From: JABJAG01 sp965222215
GTDB lineage: Bacteria; Pseudomonadota; Alphaproteobacteria; UBA6615
Direction of reading: 5' to 3'
Assembly (NCBI GenBank): GCA_965222215.1
Contig: OZ244931.1
Span: 1,922,001 to 1,986,000, forward strand
DNA: 64,000 nucleotides
Part shown: positions 18,615-27,632 of the stretch, piece after piece
Position numbering within the stretch: position 1 is the first letter of the stretch
How the letters are laid out: the number at the start of each line of letters is the position of its first letter
Position numbers and translations under genes: made by a program
Notes under the pieces: generated by a model
What the model was told of the DNA's origin: nothing
Database searches by the model: none
The model's input: only the letters and a program-made list of their open reading frames with translations

Positions 18615-19553
18615 ATGGCGATCCGCCTCCCCGGCAAACTCCTCGGCGTGCTTCTCGCAAGCTCGGCCACGGCGCTCGGCGGCGGTACAGTGGTGCTCAC
18701 GCGGCTGATTATCGAGCAAACCGATTCGCTGACGCTCGCCATGGCGCGCTACGGCATCGCCGCCCTTTTCCTCTTTGCAATACTTGGGCTGACCACACGC
18801 CTCCCGCGCATGGCTCGACGCGATATGATCTGGCTCGCGGGCTTCGGAATCCTTATGTTTTCGGGCTTTCCCTACTTCATGACCAGAGCCCTGGAGGACA
18901 CGACTGCGGCACGCGGCGCGCTGCTCTTCGCAACCCTCCCCCTCATCACGATCGCCATCGGGACAGTGTTCCGTATTGAGAGAATAACCCTTGCGAAACT
19001 CTCGGGAATCGCGATTGCGATCGCCGCGGCCGTGCTTGCCCTAGGTGAAAACGTCGACGCTTCCGCCCCCAATGCGCTCCGCGGCGATGCCTTAATGACG
19101 CTCGCGATTCTCTGCGCGGCGATCTTCAACGTCTTCTCCCCGCGCTACCTCGTCCGCTACGGGAGCCTGCCGGTCGTCGTCTACACAATGCTCATCGGCA
19201 GCAGCTTTCTGCTGGTTTTGACACTTTTCCTGGCGCCGCCACTTACGACCTCCCTGGCCTTCGGTCTCGAAGGCTGGATCATCCTTCTGATACTGGCGAT
19301 CCCCGGCGCCGCGATGATGAATTTCATGTGGGGCCGCGCCCTGCAGCTCATCACTCCCACCCAGGCGACGATCACGGTCGGCCTCAACCCGATCACGGCG
19401 CTCATACTTGGCGCGTGGATTCTCTCCGAACCGGTGACCCTCCGCGTCGCGGCAGCCACGGGCCTTTTGATCCTCGCCATCGTCCTGACAACGCGCGGCC
19501 CCAGCGAACGCGCAGGCGACAAAAAAACCGGGCATCATCCGGGCAAAGGATGA
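18615..19553 (+). CDS. EamA/DMT-family permease
   Basis: Hydrophobic protein of 312 residues with about ten predicted membrane segments in two homologous halves, as in the drug/metabolite transporter superfamily. The second half has the usual NFMWGRALQLITPTQAT-type helix followed by a helix starting at NPITALILGAWILSEPV. It should export or exchange a small metabolite; the substrate cannot be told. I chose ATG 18615 because AAGG lies 7 nt upstream. A TTG at 18546 in the same frame would add 23 residues that do not look like a membrane N-terminus. The C-terminal tail is basic. Transcribed away from the giant RTX gene. Confidence 0.85.
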   Translation: MAIRLPGKLLGVLLASSATALGGGTVVLTRLIIEQTDSLTLAMARYGIAALFLFAILGLTTRLPRMARRDMIWLAGFGILMFSGFPYFMTRALEDTTAARGALLFATLPLITIAIGTVFRIERITLAKLSGIAIAIAAAVLALGENVDASAPNALRGDALMTLAILCAAIFNVFSPRYLVRYGSLPVVVYTMLIGSSFLLVLTLFLAPPLTTSLAFGLEGWIILLILAIPGAAMMNFMWGRALQLITPTQATITVGLNPITALILGAWILSEPVTLRVAAATGLLILAIVLTTRGPSERAGDKKTGHHPGKG

Positions 19554-19648
19554 ACCCTTTGTAAATTCAGGAATTTTTAATTCGAGGACGACAGAATTGC
19601 TCCTTAGATGCCGGACTATCCGGCCAACCTGACCGCAAGGAGACTGAC

Positions 19649-19963
19649 ATGTTCCGGACAAAAAGCCTGTTCGCTGGGCTCGTCCTGTCGGTCGTTGCAG
19701 GCAGCAACTTCTCGCAAGCAGCCCAGCCAAACGCACCCTGTACGGACCGCGAGTCCGCCGTGACGCATCTGTCGAAGAAATTTCAGGAAAAGCCCGTCGC
19801 CCTGGGTCTCGCCAGCAACGGTGGCGTGATCGAGGTTCTCACCAACGATGGCGGGGACACTTGGTCGATTATCGTCACAATGCCTGACGGGACGGCCTGC
19901 ATGATTGCGGCCGGCGAACACTGGGAATCGGCGCAGCCGGCAAAGGCCGGATCCCGGATCTAA
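19649..19963 (+). CDS. Small secreted protein of unknown function
   Basis: 104 residues. Residues 1-24 form a signal peptide (basic start, hydrophobic core, cleavage near SQAAQ). The mature part has two cysteines (around CTDRES and ACMIAAGEHWE) that may form a disulfide. Its pattern GLASNGGVIEVL...TWSIIVTMPDG resembles small periplasmic proteins common in alphaproteobacteria, with no known role. The ATG is preceded by AAGGAG. Its stop overlaps the stop of the convergent DUF192 gene by 4 bp. Confidence 0.75.
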   Translation: MFRTKSLFAGLVLSVVAGSNFSQAAQPNAPCTDRESAVTHLSKKFQEKPVALGLASNGGVIEVLTNDGGDTWSIIVTMPDGTACMIAAGEHWESAQPAKAGSRI

Positions 19964-20448
19964 CGAAAGTGCTCGTGCAGCACCCGGTCGCCGACTGATA
20001 TTCCGAGTTTTCGGGCGGTTCCGGCGTTGAGTTCCAGGACCGCGCGCACCTTCTGGCGCGACGACACAACCTCGCGCGACAGCGGAATCGTGTTCTCCTC
20101 GATCCGGGCAATTCGCCCATCGGCTTCGATGAACAACATGTCCAACGGCAGGTACGTGTTCGCCATCCACATGGTCACGACCCGGTCGCGACGATAGGGA
20201 AACAGCATGCCCTCGTCCGCCGCCATGTCCTGACGGAACATAAGTCCGCGTGACTTCTGCTGCGGCGACTCAGCAATCTCGATGCGAAAATCGAGAGATT
20301 TTCCGGCTTGCGTTTCAATTGTGAGTTCGGACTTTTCGAATACTATATCTTGTTGAGCCAATACGCGTAGTGGCGCGATTGCAGGCGTCACTACCGATAG
20401 CGACACCACTACAAAGAACACTATCTTCAAGTAAAACAAATTGCTCAC
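19960..20448 (-). CDS. DUF192 family exported protein
   Basis: 162 residues with an N-terminal hydrophobic signal segment (about residues 5-32). The DUF192 core has the hallmark SRGLMFRQDM, GMLFPY and MWMANTYLPLDMLF. Family members are small secreted or periplasmic beta-barrel proteins; their biochemical role is not established. It starts at GTG 20448, which overlaps the TGA of the upstream deacetylase gene (GTGA), so translational coupling is likely. Confidence 0.87.
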   Translation of the reverse strand: MSNLFYLKIVFFVVVSLSVVTPAIAPLRVLAQQDIVFEKSELTIETQAGKSLDFRIEIAESPQQKSRGLMFRQDMAADEGMLFPYRRDRVVTMWMANTYLPLDMLFIEADGRIARIEENTIPLSREVVSSRQKVRAVLELNAGTARKLGISVGDRVLHEHFR

Positions 20449-21623
20449 AACTTATCCTCACAATTCACATGAAGATCGTGGGCTTGCGCCACTACGTCTC
20501 TCAAAATACCCCGAACGGCCTGTTCCGAGGGCGAATCCCGCAGGGTCGTGAACCAGTGCCGTGGCGGGTTTTTGCCTTGCGCGCGGTTCCACGTCAGACG
20601 CTCCATGACAGCCACCGCCTCTCCCGTCAAACCGTCCGGCACGCTCCATCCATTCAATGTCGCCCACACGCCCGACCAGCATCGAGCGACGCTCCACGGA
20701 TTGTAACCGCCGCCGCCCGTCACCATCGCCCGCGACGCCAAATTCGAGACTTTGGCCACACCCTGCCAGATCGCTCCATTCGTCAATTCCATCCGGCTGA
20801 GCGGGTCGTCGGCCAGTGCATCGGCTCCACACTGCAAGACGAGCACCTCCGGCTTATACCGGGAAACAACAGGTAATATTATTTCGTCGACAATGAGGCG
20901 AAACTCCGAATCCCGAAGCCCGCGCGGTACGGGAATATTACACGCGGTCCCGCCTTCGGTGTCGTGCAGCCCACCGGTGAACGGCCAGCGGCGTTCCTCA
21001 TGGACCGAAACCGTGAATACGCCCGAATCCCCGGCGAACGCGTCCTGTACACCGTCCCCATGGTGCGCGTCGAAATCCACATAGGCGATCCGCTGAAAAC
21101 CCAGATCCTTCAAGCGCAGAATGCCCAGCGCCAGGTCGTTGAAGTAACAGAAACCGCTGGCGCGGTCCGGCCGGCCGTGGTGCGTGCCGCCGGCGGGGCT
21201 GTAGACGATCCCGGAATCCACCGAACCTAGGATTTCCGCCGCTTTCAGGACAGCGCCGGCGGAAATAGCGGGCCGGCTGTACATTGTGTTGTGGATGGGG
21301 TTTTCGAGCCGGCCCAGATTGAAACGTTCGCGGTCCGCCTCTCCGAGCTCAAGCGTCCTCTCCCCTTTCCGAAGCGCCGCCAGGTACTCGGGCTCGTGGA
21401 AACGAACGATTTCCGCCGGGCTCGCAGCGCCGCTTTCCAGATAGACGTCGTCCGCCAGCCAGCCCATCGCGCGGCAAAGGTCGATCGTCGCCGGCACCCG
21501 CGGGACGGAAAGCGGGTGTTTCGGCCCGAAATTCGAATGGCGGTAAATATCGTTTCCAATAAACAGCGGCCGTGAAAGGCGCCGCGCCGCCGTGGGGGCT
21601 TTGTTCCGGGCCGCGAAAGTCAT
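20445..21623 (-). CDS. Histone-deacetylase-like / AcuC family amidohydrolase
   Basis: 392 residues from ATG 21623; a TTG at 21659 would add 12. It carries the arginase/deacetylase-fold Zn site: GGTHHGRPDRASGFCYFND with the tandem histidines, YVDFDAHHGDGVQ with the metal Asp and His, and QCGADALADDP with the second Asp. GGGGYN ends the active-site region. Homologues remove acyl groups from lysines (AcuC acts on acetyl-CoA synthetase) or hydrolyse acetylpolyamines. Acts in the cytoplasm. It forms a two-gene unit with the DUF192 gene, an unexplained pairing. Substrate unknown. Confidence 0.87.
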   Translation of the reverse strand: MTFAARNKAPTAARRLSRPLFIGNDIYRHSNFGPKHPLSVPRVPATIDLCRAMGWLADDVYLESGAASPAEIVRFHEPEYLAALRKGERTLELGEADRERFNLGRLENPIHNTMYSRPAISAGAVLKAAEILGSVDSGIVYSPAGGTHHGRPDRASGFCYFNDLALGILRLKDLGFQRIAYVDFDAHHGDGVQDAFAGDSGVFTVSVHEERRWPFTGGLHDTEGGTACNIPVPRGLRDSEFRLIVDEIILPVVSRYKPEVLVLQCGADALADDPLSRMELTNGAIWQGVAKVSNLASRAMVTGGGGYNPWSVARCWSGVWATLNGWSVPDGLTGEAVAVMERLTWNRAQGKNPPRHWFTTLRDSPSEQAVRGILRDVVAQAHDLHVNCEDKL

Positions 21624-21706
21624 GCTTCTTGACCTAAACCGTTGTGCACGCGGGCGCAATCACCGGGATTGACGCGCGCGGTCCACACACATCATAGTGA
21701 TTTCAA

Positions 21707-21795
21707 CCACATGGGGAGCCATAACGGCTGAGAGGTTCCGCTCTGCGGAACGACCCTTGGAACCTGATCCGGTTAGCACCGGCGGAGGGACGTGG
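21707..21795 (+). promoter_or_regulatory. TPP riboswitch (THI element)
   Basis: The conserved aptamer blocks are all present in order: GGGGAGCC (21713-21720), GGCTGAGAGG (21726-21735), GACCCTTGGAACCTGATC (21752-21769), GGTTAGCACCGGC (21771-21783) and GGAGGGA. P1 can form between CCACAT (21707-21712) and ACGTGG (21790-21795), with one A-C mismatch. The 3' strand of P1 contains the GTG start codon of the next gene, and the Shine-Dalgarno GGAGGG lies in the aptamer core. Ligand binding should therefore hide the start site directly and shut off translation. I see no separate terminator. Confidence 0.95.
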
Positions 21796-22589
21796 AATTG
21801 GCCGACGCACCAACATATTCCCACGAAGCAGCCGAGAATTCGGGGCTTTCCGTACGTAATGCACGTCTCGGGTGGGACGGAGTCGATCTGGTTCGGGGCC
21901 TGTCGTTCGATGCCGCGCCGAACACCTGGACATGCCTTCTGGGCGAAAGCGGGGTGGGGAAGTCCACCCTCCTGCGCACGATCGCCGGGCTGATCGACCC
22001 TCTCGAACCGACGGATATCCGGGGAAACGGCACGATCCCCGTGCCCCAGCGCGTTGCCTATATGGCGCAGCAGGACTTGCTTTTGCCCTGGCGAACGGCC
22101 GCCGACAACGTGGCCCTCGGTGCGCATCTGCGCGGTGAACGGGCGAATTCCGCCAAAATTCGGGAACTTCTCGAGCGGACCGGCATTTCGGCGCGCGCCG
22201 ATGCCCTGCCCGCGCAGCTTTCCGGTGGCGAGCGCCAGCGCATCGCTCTTGCGCGGACATTAATGGAAAACAGACCCATCGTCCTGATGGACGAACCCTT
22301 CTCCGCGCTCGATGCCATCACGCGGGTCGAGTTGCAGGCACTCGCCTTCGAACTCCTTGCCGACCGCACGGTCGTGATGGTCACCCACGACCCGTTCGAG
22401 GCCCTGCGGCTCGCATCGCGTATCCACATCGTGCGCGGCGGGGACAATTCCGCCCGCACGCCCCTCGAGCCGCCGGGCGTGCCGCTGCGGGACCCGACCG
22501 ACCCGTCGCTGCGCGATACCTACCGCGCGATCATGTCGGCCCTCGGCGGGCCCGACACGGCAAACGCCGGCGAGAACGCCGCGGCATGA
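21792..22589 (+). CDS. thiZ: Thiamine-precursor ABC transporter, ATP-binding subunit
   Basis: 265 residues. Walker A GESGVGKST (residues 51-59), Q-loop MAQQDLLLPW, signature LSGGERQRIALARTL, Walker B IVLMDEPFSALD and switch His in VTHD are all intact. The family is the nitrate/sulfonate/thiamine-precursor type (SsuB/TauB/ThiZ). It starts at GTG 21792 with GGAGGG just upstream, inside the TPP riboswitch, which makes a thiamine-related substrate (HMP or formyl-aminopyrimidine) very likely. The C-terminal 40 residues extend past the ATPase fold. It overlaps thiX by 4 bp (ATGA). Confidence 0.88.
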   Translation: MELADAPTYSHEAAENSGLSVRNARLGWDGVDLVRGLSFDAAPNTWTCLLGESGVGKSTLLRTIAGLIDPLEPTDIRGNGTIPVPQRVAYMAQQDLLLPWRTAADNVALGAHLRGERANSAKIRELLERTGISARADALPAQLSGGERQRIALARTLMENRPIVLMDEPFSALDAITRVELQALAFELLADRTVVMVTHDPFEALRLASRIHIVRGGDNSARTPLEPPGVPLRDPTDPSLRDTYRAIMSALGGPDTANAGENAAA

Positions 22590-23347
22590 GCAAACTTCTC
22601 AAACCAGCGCTGGTTTTCGGCGGCCTGCTGCTTGTCTGGCAAGCTGTCGTGTCAGCGTTCGCGATCGCCCCGTTTATCCTGCCCGGACCTTTCGCCGTCA
22701 TCGAGATCCTGTTCTCGCGCACCGAGACGCTGATCGGCCACGCCGGGGTCACGTTGGCGGAAATCCTGCTCGGACTGCTGTTCGGCACGGTGCTGGGCAG
22801 CGCGAGTGCACTCGTGATGGCCTATTTCCGGCAGGCGCGTTCCTGGCTGTTGCCGGTCCTCGTCGTCTCGCAGGCCGTGCCCGTCTTCGCGCTGGCACCG
22901 GTGCTCGTCCTCTGGTTCGGATACGGCATTGCCCCGAAAGTCGCGATGGCAACGCTCATCATCTATTTCCCCGTCACCGCCGCCTTCTACGACGGACTGC
23001 GCCGCACGGAGCCCGGCTGGATCGACCTCGCGCGCACGATGGGAGCGTCCAAAGGCGCCATCCTGCGACGGATCCGCCTCCCGGCCGCCCTGCCCGCCTT
23101 CGCGTCGGGCCTGCGCGTCGCCGCCGCTGTCGCGCCCATCGGCGCCGTCGTCGGCGAGTGGGTCGGGTCTTCGGCGGGGCTCGGCTACTACATGCTGCTG
23201 ATGAACGGCCGCGTGCAGACCGCCGCCATGTTCGCGGCCCTGTTCGTGCTCGCGATCATGGCCGTCGCCATCTATTTCGCCATCGACGCGGCCCTCCGCC
23301 GGCTCGTCGCGTGGCAGCCCGAGGCCGACCCGGCCGCCTTCAACTAA
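22586..23347 (+). CDS. thiX: Thiamine-precursor ABC transporter, permease subunit
   Basis: 253 residues with about six membrane segments and the BPD_transp_1 coupling loop (ARTMGASKGAILRRIRLPAALP, about residues 147-168) that contacts the ATPase. Start ATG 22586 overlaps the thiZ stop. Family: SsuC/TauC/ThiX. The periplasmic protein thiY follows 25 bp downstream, giving a complete importer under the TPP riboswitch. Confidence 0.88.
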   Translation: MSKLLKPALVFGGLLLVWQAVVSAFAIAPFILPGPFAVIEILFSRTETLIGHAGVTLAEILLGLLFGTVLGSASALVMAYFRQARSWLLPVLVVSQAVPVFALAPVLVLWFGYGIAPKVAMATLIIYFPVTAAFYDGLRRTEPGWIDLARTMGASKGAILRRIRLPAALPAFASGLRVAAAVAPIGAVVGEWVGSSAGLGYYMLLMNGRVQTAAMFAALFVLAIMAVAIYFAIDAALRRLVAWQPEADPAAFN

Positions 23348-23372
23348 CCCTCAACGGACGTTGTACATTCCC

Positions 23373-24308
23373 ATGAAACGCCTATTCCTCGCTGTTTTCT
23401 TCCTGCTGTCCCTCGGCGCGCCCGCCTCGGCCGCGGAAAAGCTGACCGTCATGCTCGACTGGTTCATCAACCCCGATCACGGGCCCCTGTTTGTCGCGCT
23501 GGAACGCGGTGAGTTCGAAAAGCGCGGCCTGGAGGTCGAGCTGATCCCGCCGGCAGACCCGAACGACCCGCCAAAGCTCGTCGCGGCCGGACGCGCGGAC
23601 CTGGCGATCTCCTACCAGCCGCAGCTTCACCTGCAGGTCGCCCAGGGATTGCCGCTCAAGCGTGTCGGCACACTGGTTGCCACGCCGCTGGCATCCCTGG
23701 TGGTGCTCGCCGACGGCCCGATTGAATCCATCGCGGACCTGAAAGGCCGCAAGGTCGGGTTTTCCGTCGGCGGTTTTGAGGACGCGCTGCTCGGCGCGAT
23801 GCTCGACAAGCACGGGCTCACCCTGGAGGACGTCGAACTGATCAACGTCAATTTCTCGCTGTCTCCGTCATTGATGAGCGGGCAGGTCGACGCTGTCATC
23901 GGCGCGTACCGCAACTTCGAACTCAACCAGATGGATATCGAAGGCCGTCCCGGCCGTGCATTCTACCTCGAGGAGGAAGGCGTGCCCGCCTATGACGAAC
24001 TGATCGTCGTGGCGAACAGCAAAAACCTCGAAGACCCCCGGATTCCAGCATTTCTGGAAGCCCTCGAAGCGGGCACCCAGTATCTCATTAACCACCCGGA
24101 CCGGGCGTGGGAGCTGTTCATCAAGGACCGCAAGGACCTCGACGACGAACTGAACCGCCGTGCATGGCGCGACACCATCCCGCGTTTCGCCCTGCGCCCT
24201 TCCGCGCTCGACGAGGGCCGCTATGAGCGCTTCGCCGAGTTCCTGAAGGGCCGCGGGCTGATCGAGAAGATTATTCCTGTCGAAGACTATGCCGTGGAGG
24301 TGCGGTAG
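23373..24308 (+). CDS. thiY: Pyrimidine-precursor binding protein (NMT1/THI5-like)
   Basis: 311 residues from ATG 23373 with a clear signal peptide (residues 1-20, ending APASAAE). A TTG at 23361 would add four residues. The mature start KLTVMLDWFINPDHGPLFVA is typical of the NMT1/THI5-like family (ThiY), which binds formyl-aminopyrimidine or HMP. DPNDPPKLVAAGRADLAISY and the LKGRKVGFSVGGFED region fit the same family. Substrate within the pyrimidine group is inferred from the riboswitch. It ends 3 bp from the convergent exporter gene. Confidence 0.87.
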   Translation: MKRLFLAVFFLLSLGAPASAAEKLTVMLDWFINPDHGPLFVALERGEFEKRGLEVELIPPADPNDPPKLVAAGRADLAISYQPQLHLQVAQGLPLKRVGTLVATPLASLVVLADGPIESIADLKGRKVGFSVGGFEDALLGAMLDKHGLTLEDVELINVNFSLSPSLMSGQVDAVIGAYRNFELNQMDIEGRPGRAFYLEEEGVPAYDELIVVANSKNLEDPRIPAFLEALEAGTQYLINHPDRAWELFIKDRKDLDDELNRRAWRDTIPRFALRPSALDEGRYERFAEFLKGRGLIEKIIPVEDYAVEVR

Positions 24309-24311
24309 GCG

Positions 24312-26276
24312 CTACTTCGCCGCGATCGGCACGAACACACCGTCCGCCCGGTCGGCGGCGTCCTGCTCGGCGCGCTGGGCCGCGGCCTGCTGGCGTTGCC
24401 AGAGTTCGGCATAGGCGCCGCCCTGCTCCAGCAGGTCGCTATGGCGGCCGCGTTCGATAATGACGCCGCCGTCGAGCACGATGATCTCGTCGGCGTTGAC
24501 CACGGTCGACAGGCGGTGGGCGATCACCAGCGTGGTCCGATCCGCCGACACCTGCTCCAGCGCGGCCTGGATCTCGCGTTCGGTATGGGTATCGAGCGCC
24601 GACGTCGCCTCGTCGAAGAGCAAAATCTTGGGGTCCTTGAGGATCGTGCGCGCGATGGCGACGCGCTGTTTCTCGCCGCCGGACAGTTTCAGGCCGCGCT
24701 CGCCGACCCTTGTGTTGTAGCCGTCGGGAAGGCTCATGACGAAGTCATGCACTTGGGCCAGCCGGGCCGCCTCCTCGACTTCCGATGGGCTCGCTTCGGG
24801 ACGCCCATACTGGATGTTGTAGAGGATCGTGTCATTGAACAGCACGGTGTCCTGGGGAACGATTCCGATGGCCGCACGCAGGCTGTGCTGGGTGACGTCG
24901 CGAATATCCTGCCCGTCGATCGTGATGCGCCCGTCGTCGATATCGTAGAAGCGGAACAACAGCCGCGAGATCGTCGACTTGCCGGCGCCCGAAGCCCCCA
25001 CGATGGCCACCGTGTTGCCCGCCGGCACCTCGAAATCGACATCGCGCAGGACCGGCCGGCGCGCGTCGTAGCGGAACGAGACATGCTCGAAGCGCACCAC
25101 CCCGTCGGGCACGTTCAACGGCTGCGCGCCAGGGCTGTCCTCGACCTCGCGGTTCTCGTCAAGCAACGAGAACATCTGCTCCATGTCCACCAGCGACTGC
25201 TTGATTTCTCGATAAACAAATCCAAGAAAATTAAGCGGTTGGAACAACTGCATCATGTAAAGGTTTACTGCCGTGAACTCACCGATCGACATGCTGCCGT
25301 CGGCGACACGCGTGGCTGACAGGATGAGCAGGATGGTCATCCCGGCGGCCATAATGAGGCCCTGTCCGACATTGAGCATCGACAGGGTCGTCAGGCTTTT
25401 GACGGCCGCTTTCTCATAGCGCTGCATCGAGGAATCGTAGCGCTGCGCCTCATGGGCCTCGTTGCCGAAATACTTCACCGTTTCGAAGTTCAGCAGGCTG
25501 TCGATGGCCTTTGTATTGGCCTCGGTGTCGCTGTCATTCATCTGGCGGCGAAACTTCAGCCGCCACTCGGTGAACATGAAGGTGAAGACGACATAGATCG
25601 ACACGGTGACGAAGGTGATCGCGCTGAACACGAATCCGAACAGCGACCACAGGATCGCGCAGACAAGGCCAATCTCCACCAACGTCGGCAGGATGTTGAA
25701 GAGCATGAACCGCAGCAGGAAATCGATGCCCTTGATGCCGCGTTCGATCGCCCGGCTCAGCCCGCCCGTGCGCCGGTCCATATGGAATCGCAACGCGAGA
25801 GCGTGCAGATGCTGGAAAACCTTCAGCGCGATCCGCCGGATCGCGCGCTGGCCGACCTTGGCGAACACGAAATCGCGCAACTCCGCAAAAGCCTGCTGTC
25901 CGACCCGCAGCAGCCCGTAACCGAGCAACAGCGCGATCGGCACGGCCACCGCTTCGCCTGCCGTAACGCCGGTCTCCAGCGCATCGACCGCGCGCCCGAA
26001 CACGGCGGGAACGGCAACAGTCGCGATCTTCGCAAGGATCAGCAGGACAATTGCGATCACGACACGCACACGCAGTTCGATGTCGCCGCGCGGCCACATG
26101 TATGGCGCAAGCGCACGGATCGCGCGCATTTCCGCACCCGCCGGCGCTTTGGCGCGCTCCACGTCAGGTTCGGATGTTCGACGATGCCCTGCCATTCGCA
26201 GACATGTAGGCCTGCGCATGTCCGAAAACCAGTCTCTGACGGCACCGTCCGGACTGCCGGCGATTATTCCTCCCAT
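24312..26276 (-). CDS. Atm1-type ABC exporter (fused permease and ATPase)
   Basis: Up to 654 residues. A six-helix ABC transporter type 1 domain (about 55-345) is followed by an ATPase domain with Walker A GASGAGKST, signature LSGGEKQRVAIARTI, Walker B KILLFDEATSALD and switch region AIAHRLSTV. The segment NFETVKYFGNEAHE is a hallmark of the Atm1/ABCB7 group, which exports glutathione-linked sulfur or metal compounds from the cytoplasm for Fe-S and metal homeostasis. Start is uncertain: ATG 26276 gives the longest form, but family members usually begin close to MRAIRALAPYMWP, for which ATG 26129 would serve. Convergent with thiY. Confidence 0.87.
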   Translation of the reverse strand: MGGIIAGSPDGAVRDWFSDMRRPTCLRMAGHRRTSEPDVERAKAPAGAEMRAIRALAPYMWPRGDIELRVRVVIAIVLLILAKIATVAVPAVFGRAVDALETGVTAGEAVAVPIALLLGYGLLRVGQQAFAELRDFVFAKVGQRAIRRIALKVFQHLHALALRFHMDRRTGGLSRAIERGIKGIDFLLRFMLFNILPTLVEIGLVCAILWSLFGFVFSAITFVTVSIYVVFTFMFTEWRLKFRRQMNDSDTEANTKAIDSLLNFETVKYFGNEAHEAQRYDSSMQRYEKAAVKSLTTLSMLNVGQGLIMAAGMTILLILSATRVADGSMSIGEFTAVNLYMMQLFQPLNFLGFVYREIKQSLVDMEQMFSLLDENREVEDSPGAQPLNVPDGVVRFEHVSFRYDARRPVLRDVDFEVPAGNTVAIVGASGAGKSTISRLLFRFYDIDDGRITIDGQDIRDVTQHSLRAAIGIVPQDTVLFNDTILYNIQYGRPEASPSEVEEAARLAQVHDFVMSLPDGYNTRVGERGLKLSGGEKQRVAIARTILKDPKILLFDEATSALDTHTEREIQAALEQVSADRTTLVIAHRLSTVVNADEIIVLDGGVIIERGRHSDLLEQGGAYAELWQRQQAAAQRAEQDAADRADGVFVPIAAK

Positions 26277-26345
26277 CTTGCCGGGGTCCAGGCGCGGGAC
26301 TATGTTCCGAACAAGAATAATCCAAGCGCCGAGGGGGCTTTCATT

Positions 26346-26993
26346 ATGGAAATGTCGGGCGAATACAAGATCAAAGCGTCGCGCCAGAAAGTGTGGGACG
26401 CGCTGAACGATCCGGAAATCCTCAAACAGTCGATTCCCGGTTGCGAGGAAATCGACCAGAAGTCCGAGACCGAGATGTCAGCCAAGGTCACCGCGAAGGT
26501 GGGGCCCGTGAAGGCGAAGTTTGCCGGCGAAGTCGAGCTGACGGACCTCGATCCGCCGAACAGCTACCGGATCTCCGGCGAGGGCAAAGGCGGCGCCGCC
26601 GGCTTCGCCAAGGGCGGCGCGAACGTAAAGCTCGAGGACGACGGCGACGGCACGCTGCTGAAGTACGAGGTTGACGCCCAGGTCGGCGGCAAGCTGGCCC
26701 AGCTCGGCGCCCGCCTGATCGACGGCACCGCCAAGAAGATGGCCTCCCAGTTCTTCGAGAACTTTGCGGCGGCGGTGGAAGGCGACGGTGCAGGCGACGC
26801 CGGCGACGGCGCTTCCGACGAAAGCGAGGCCCCTGCCCCTGCCGCGAAATCTGCACCGGAGCCGGAAACGAAGCCGGCAGCGGCGCCCTCCTCGGCTTCG
26901 CCCGGAACCTCCGCGATGGCGCAGGTCGGCATTGGAACATGGGTGGTCGGCGCCGTCGTGGCCATAATCGTGATCGCGGCGCTCGTCAGCTAG
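26346..26993 (+). CDS. coxG: CoxG-type SRPBCC protein with membrane anchor
   Basis: 215 residues. Residues 1-145 are a CoxG/SRPBCC domain (SRQKVWDALNDPEILKQSIPGC, FAGEVELTDLDPP, DAQVGGKLAQLGARLIDG). An acidic, Ala/Pro-rich linker (about 150-190) leads to a C-terminal transmembrane helix (VGAVVAIIVIAALV). In Oligotropha CoxG tethers CO dehydrogenase to the membrane; the tail helix here fits that role. ATG 26346 starts the domain directly; the frame extends upstream but without domain similarity. The Cox subunit genes follow 167 bp downstream. Confidence 0.87.
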   Translation: MEMSGEYKIKASRQKVWDALNDPEILKQSIPGCEEIDQKSETEMSAKVTAKVGPVKAKFAGEVELTDLDPPNSYRISGEGKGGAAGFAKGGANVKLEDDGDGTLLKYEVDAQVGGKLAQLGARLIDGTAKKMASQFFENFAAAVEGDGAGDAGDGASDESEAPAPAAKSAPEPETKPAAAPSSASPGTSAMAQVGIGTWVVGAVVAIIVIAALVS

Positions 26994-27160
26994 GATCCAC
27001 GGCCAGAAATATTCCGAAAATCGCACGATTCAGCGCCGCGAACCTTGACGCAAAGGATCGCGGAGAAGAAACTCGCGTGAGAACTGTGTTTTGGTAGTTC
27101 GCGCCCGGTTCGGCGCGGCGGGGGAAGCCTGAAGGGGCACCCAAATCTGGGAGGATAGTT

Positions 27161-27628
27161 ATGCCCACCGTATCCATGACGGTGAACGGAAAGTCCGTAT
27201 CGGCCGATGTCGAGCCGCGGACCCTGCTCGTTCAATATATTCGCGAACACCTCGGGCTGACAGGCACCCATGTCGGCTGCGACACGAGTCAGTGCGGCGC
27301 CTGCGTCGTGCATGTGAACGGCGAATCCCTGAAGTCCTGCACCATGCTGGCCGCCCAGGCCGAAGGTGCCGACGTGACCACCATCGAAGGCCTCGCCAAC
27401 GGTGACGAACTGCACCCGATGCAGGAAGCGTTCCGCGAGAACCACGGCCTCCAGTGCGGTTTCTGCACCCCGGGCATGGTGATGAGTGCGCTGGATCTGG
27501 TTCAGAAGAACCCGGACCCGTCCGAGCGTGAAGTTCGCGAATGGCTCGAGGGCAACCTCTGCCGCTGCACCGGCTACCACAATATCGTTAAGTCTATCCT
27601 GGCCGGCGCTGAAGCCCTGCGCGGATAG
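27161..27628 (+). CDS. Molybdenum hydroxylase small [2Fe-2S] subunit (CoxS-like)
   Basis: 155 residues, the usual length. The N-terminal plant-type [2Fe-2S] domain has C40, C45, C48 and C60. The C-terminal four-helix [2Fe-2S] domain has C99, C102, C134 and C136 (CGFC and CRC motifs). It passes electrons from the Mo site to the FAD subunit in the cytoplasmic heterotrimer. A good GGGAGGA site precedes the ATG. The large-subunit gene follows 4 bp after the stop. Confidence 0.93.
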   Translation: MPTVSMTVNGKSVSADVEPRTLLVQYIREHLGLTGTHVGCDTSQCGACVVHVNGESLKSCTMLAAQAEGADVTTIEGLANGDELHPMQEAFRENHGLQCGFCTPGMVMSALDLVQKNPDPSEREVREWLEGNLCRCTGYHNIVKSILAGAEALRG

Positions 27629-27632
27629 CGCC

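Noticed and set aside
18305..18979. Plus-strand ORF from TTG 18305 with several Cys/His
   Set aside because: It overlaps the EamA permease in another frame, has no ribosome site and no domain; the start lies in the inverted repeat.
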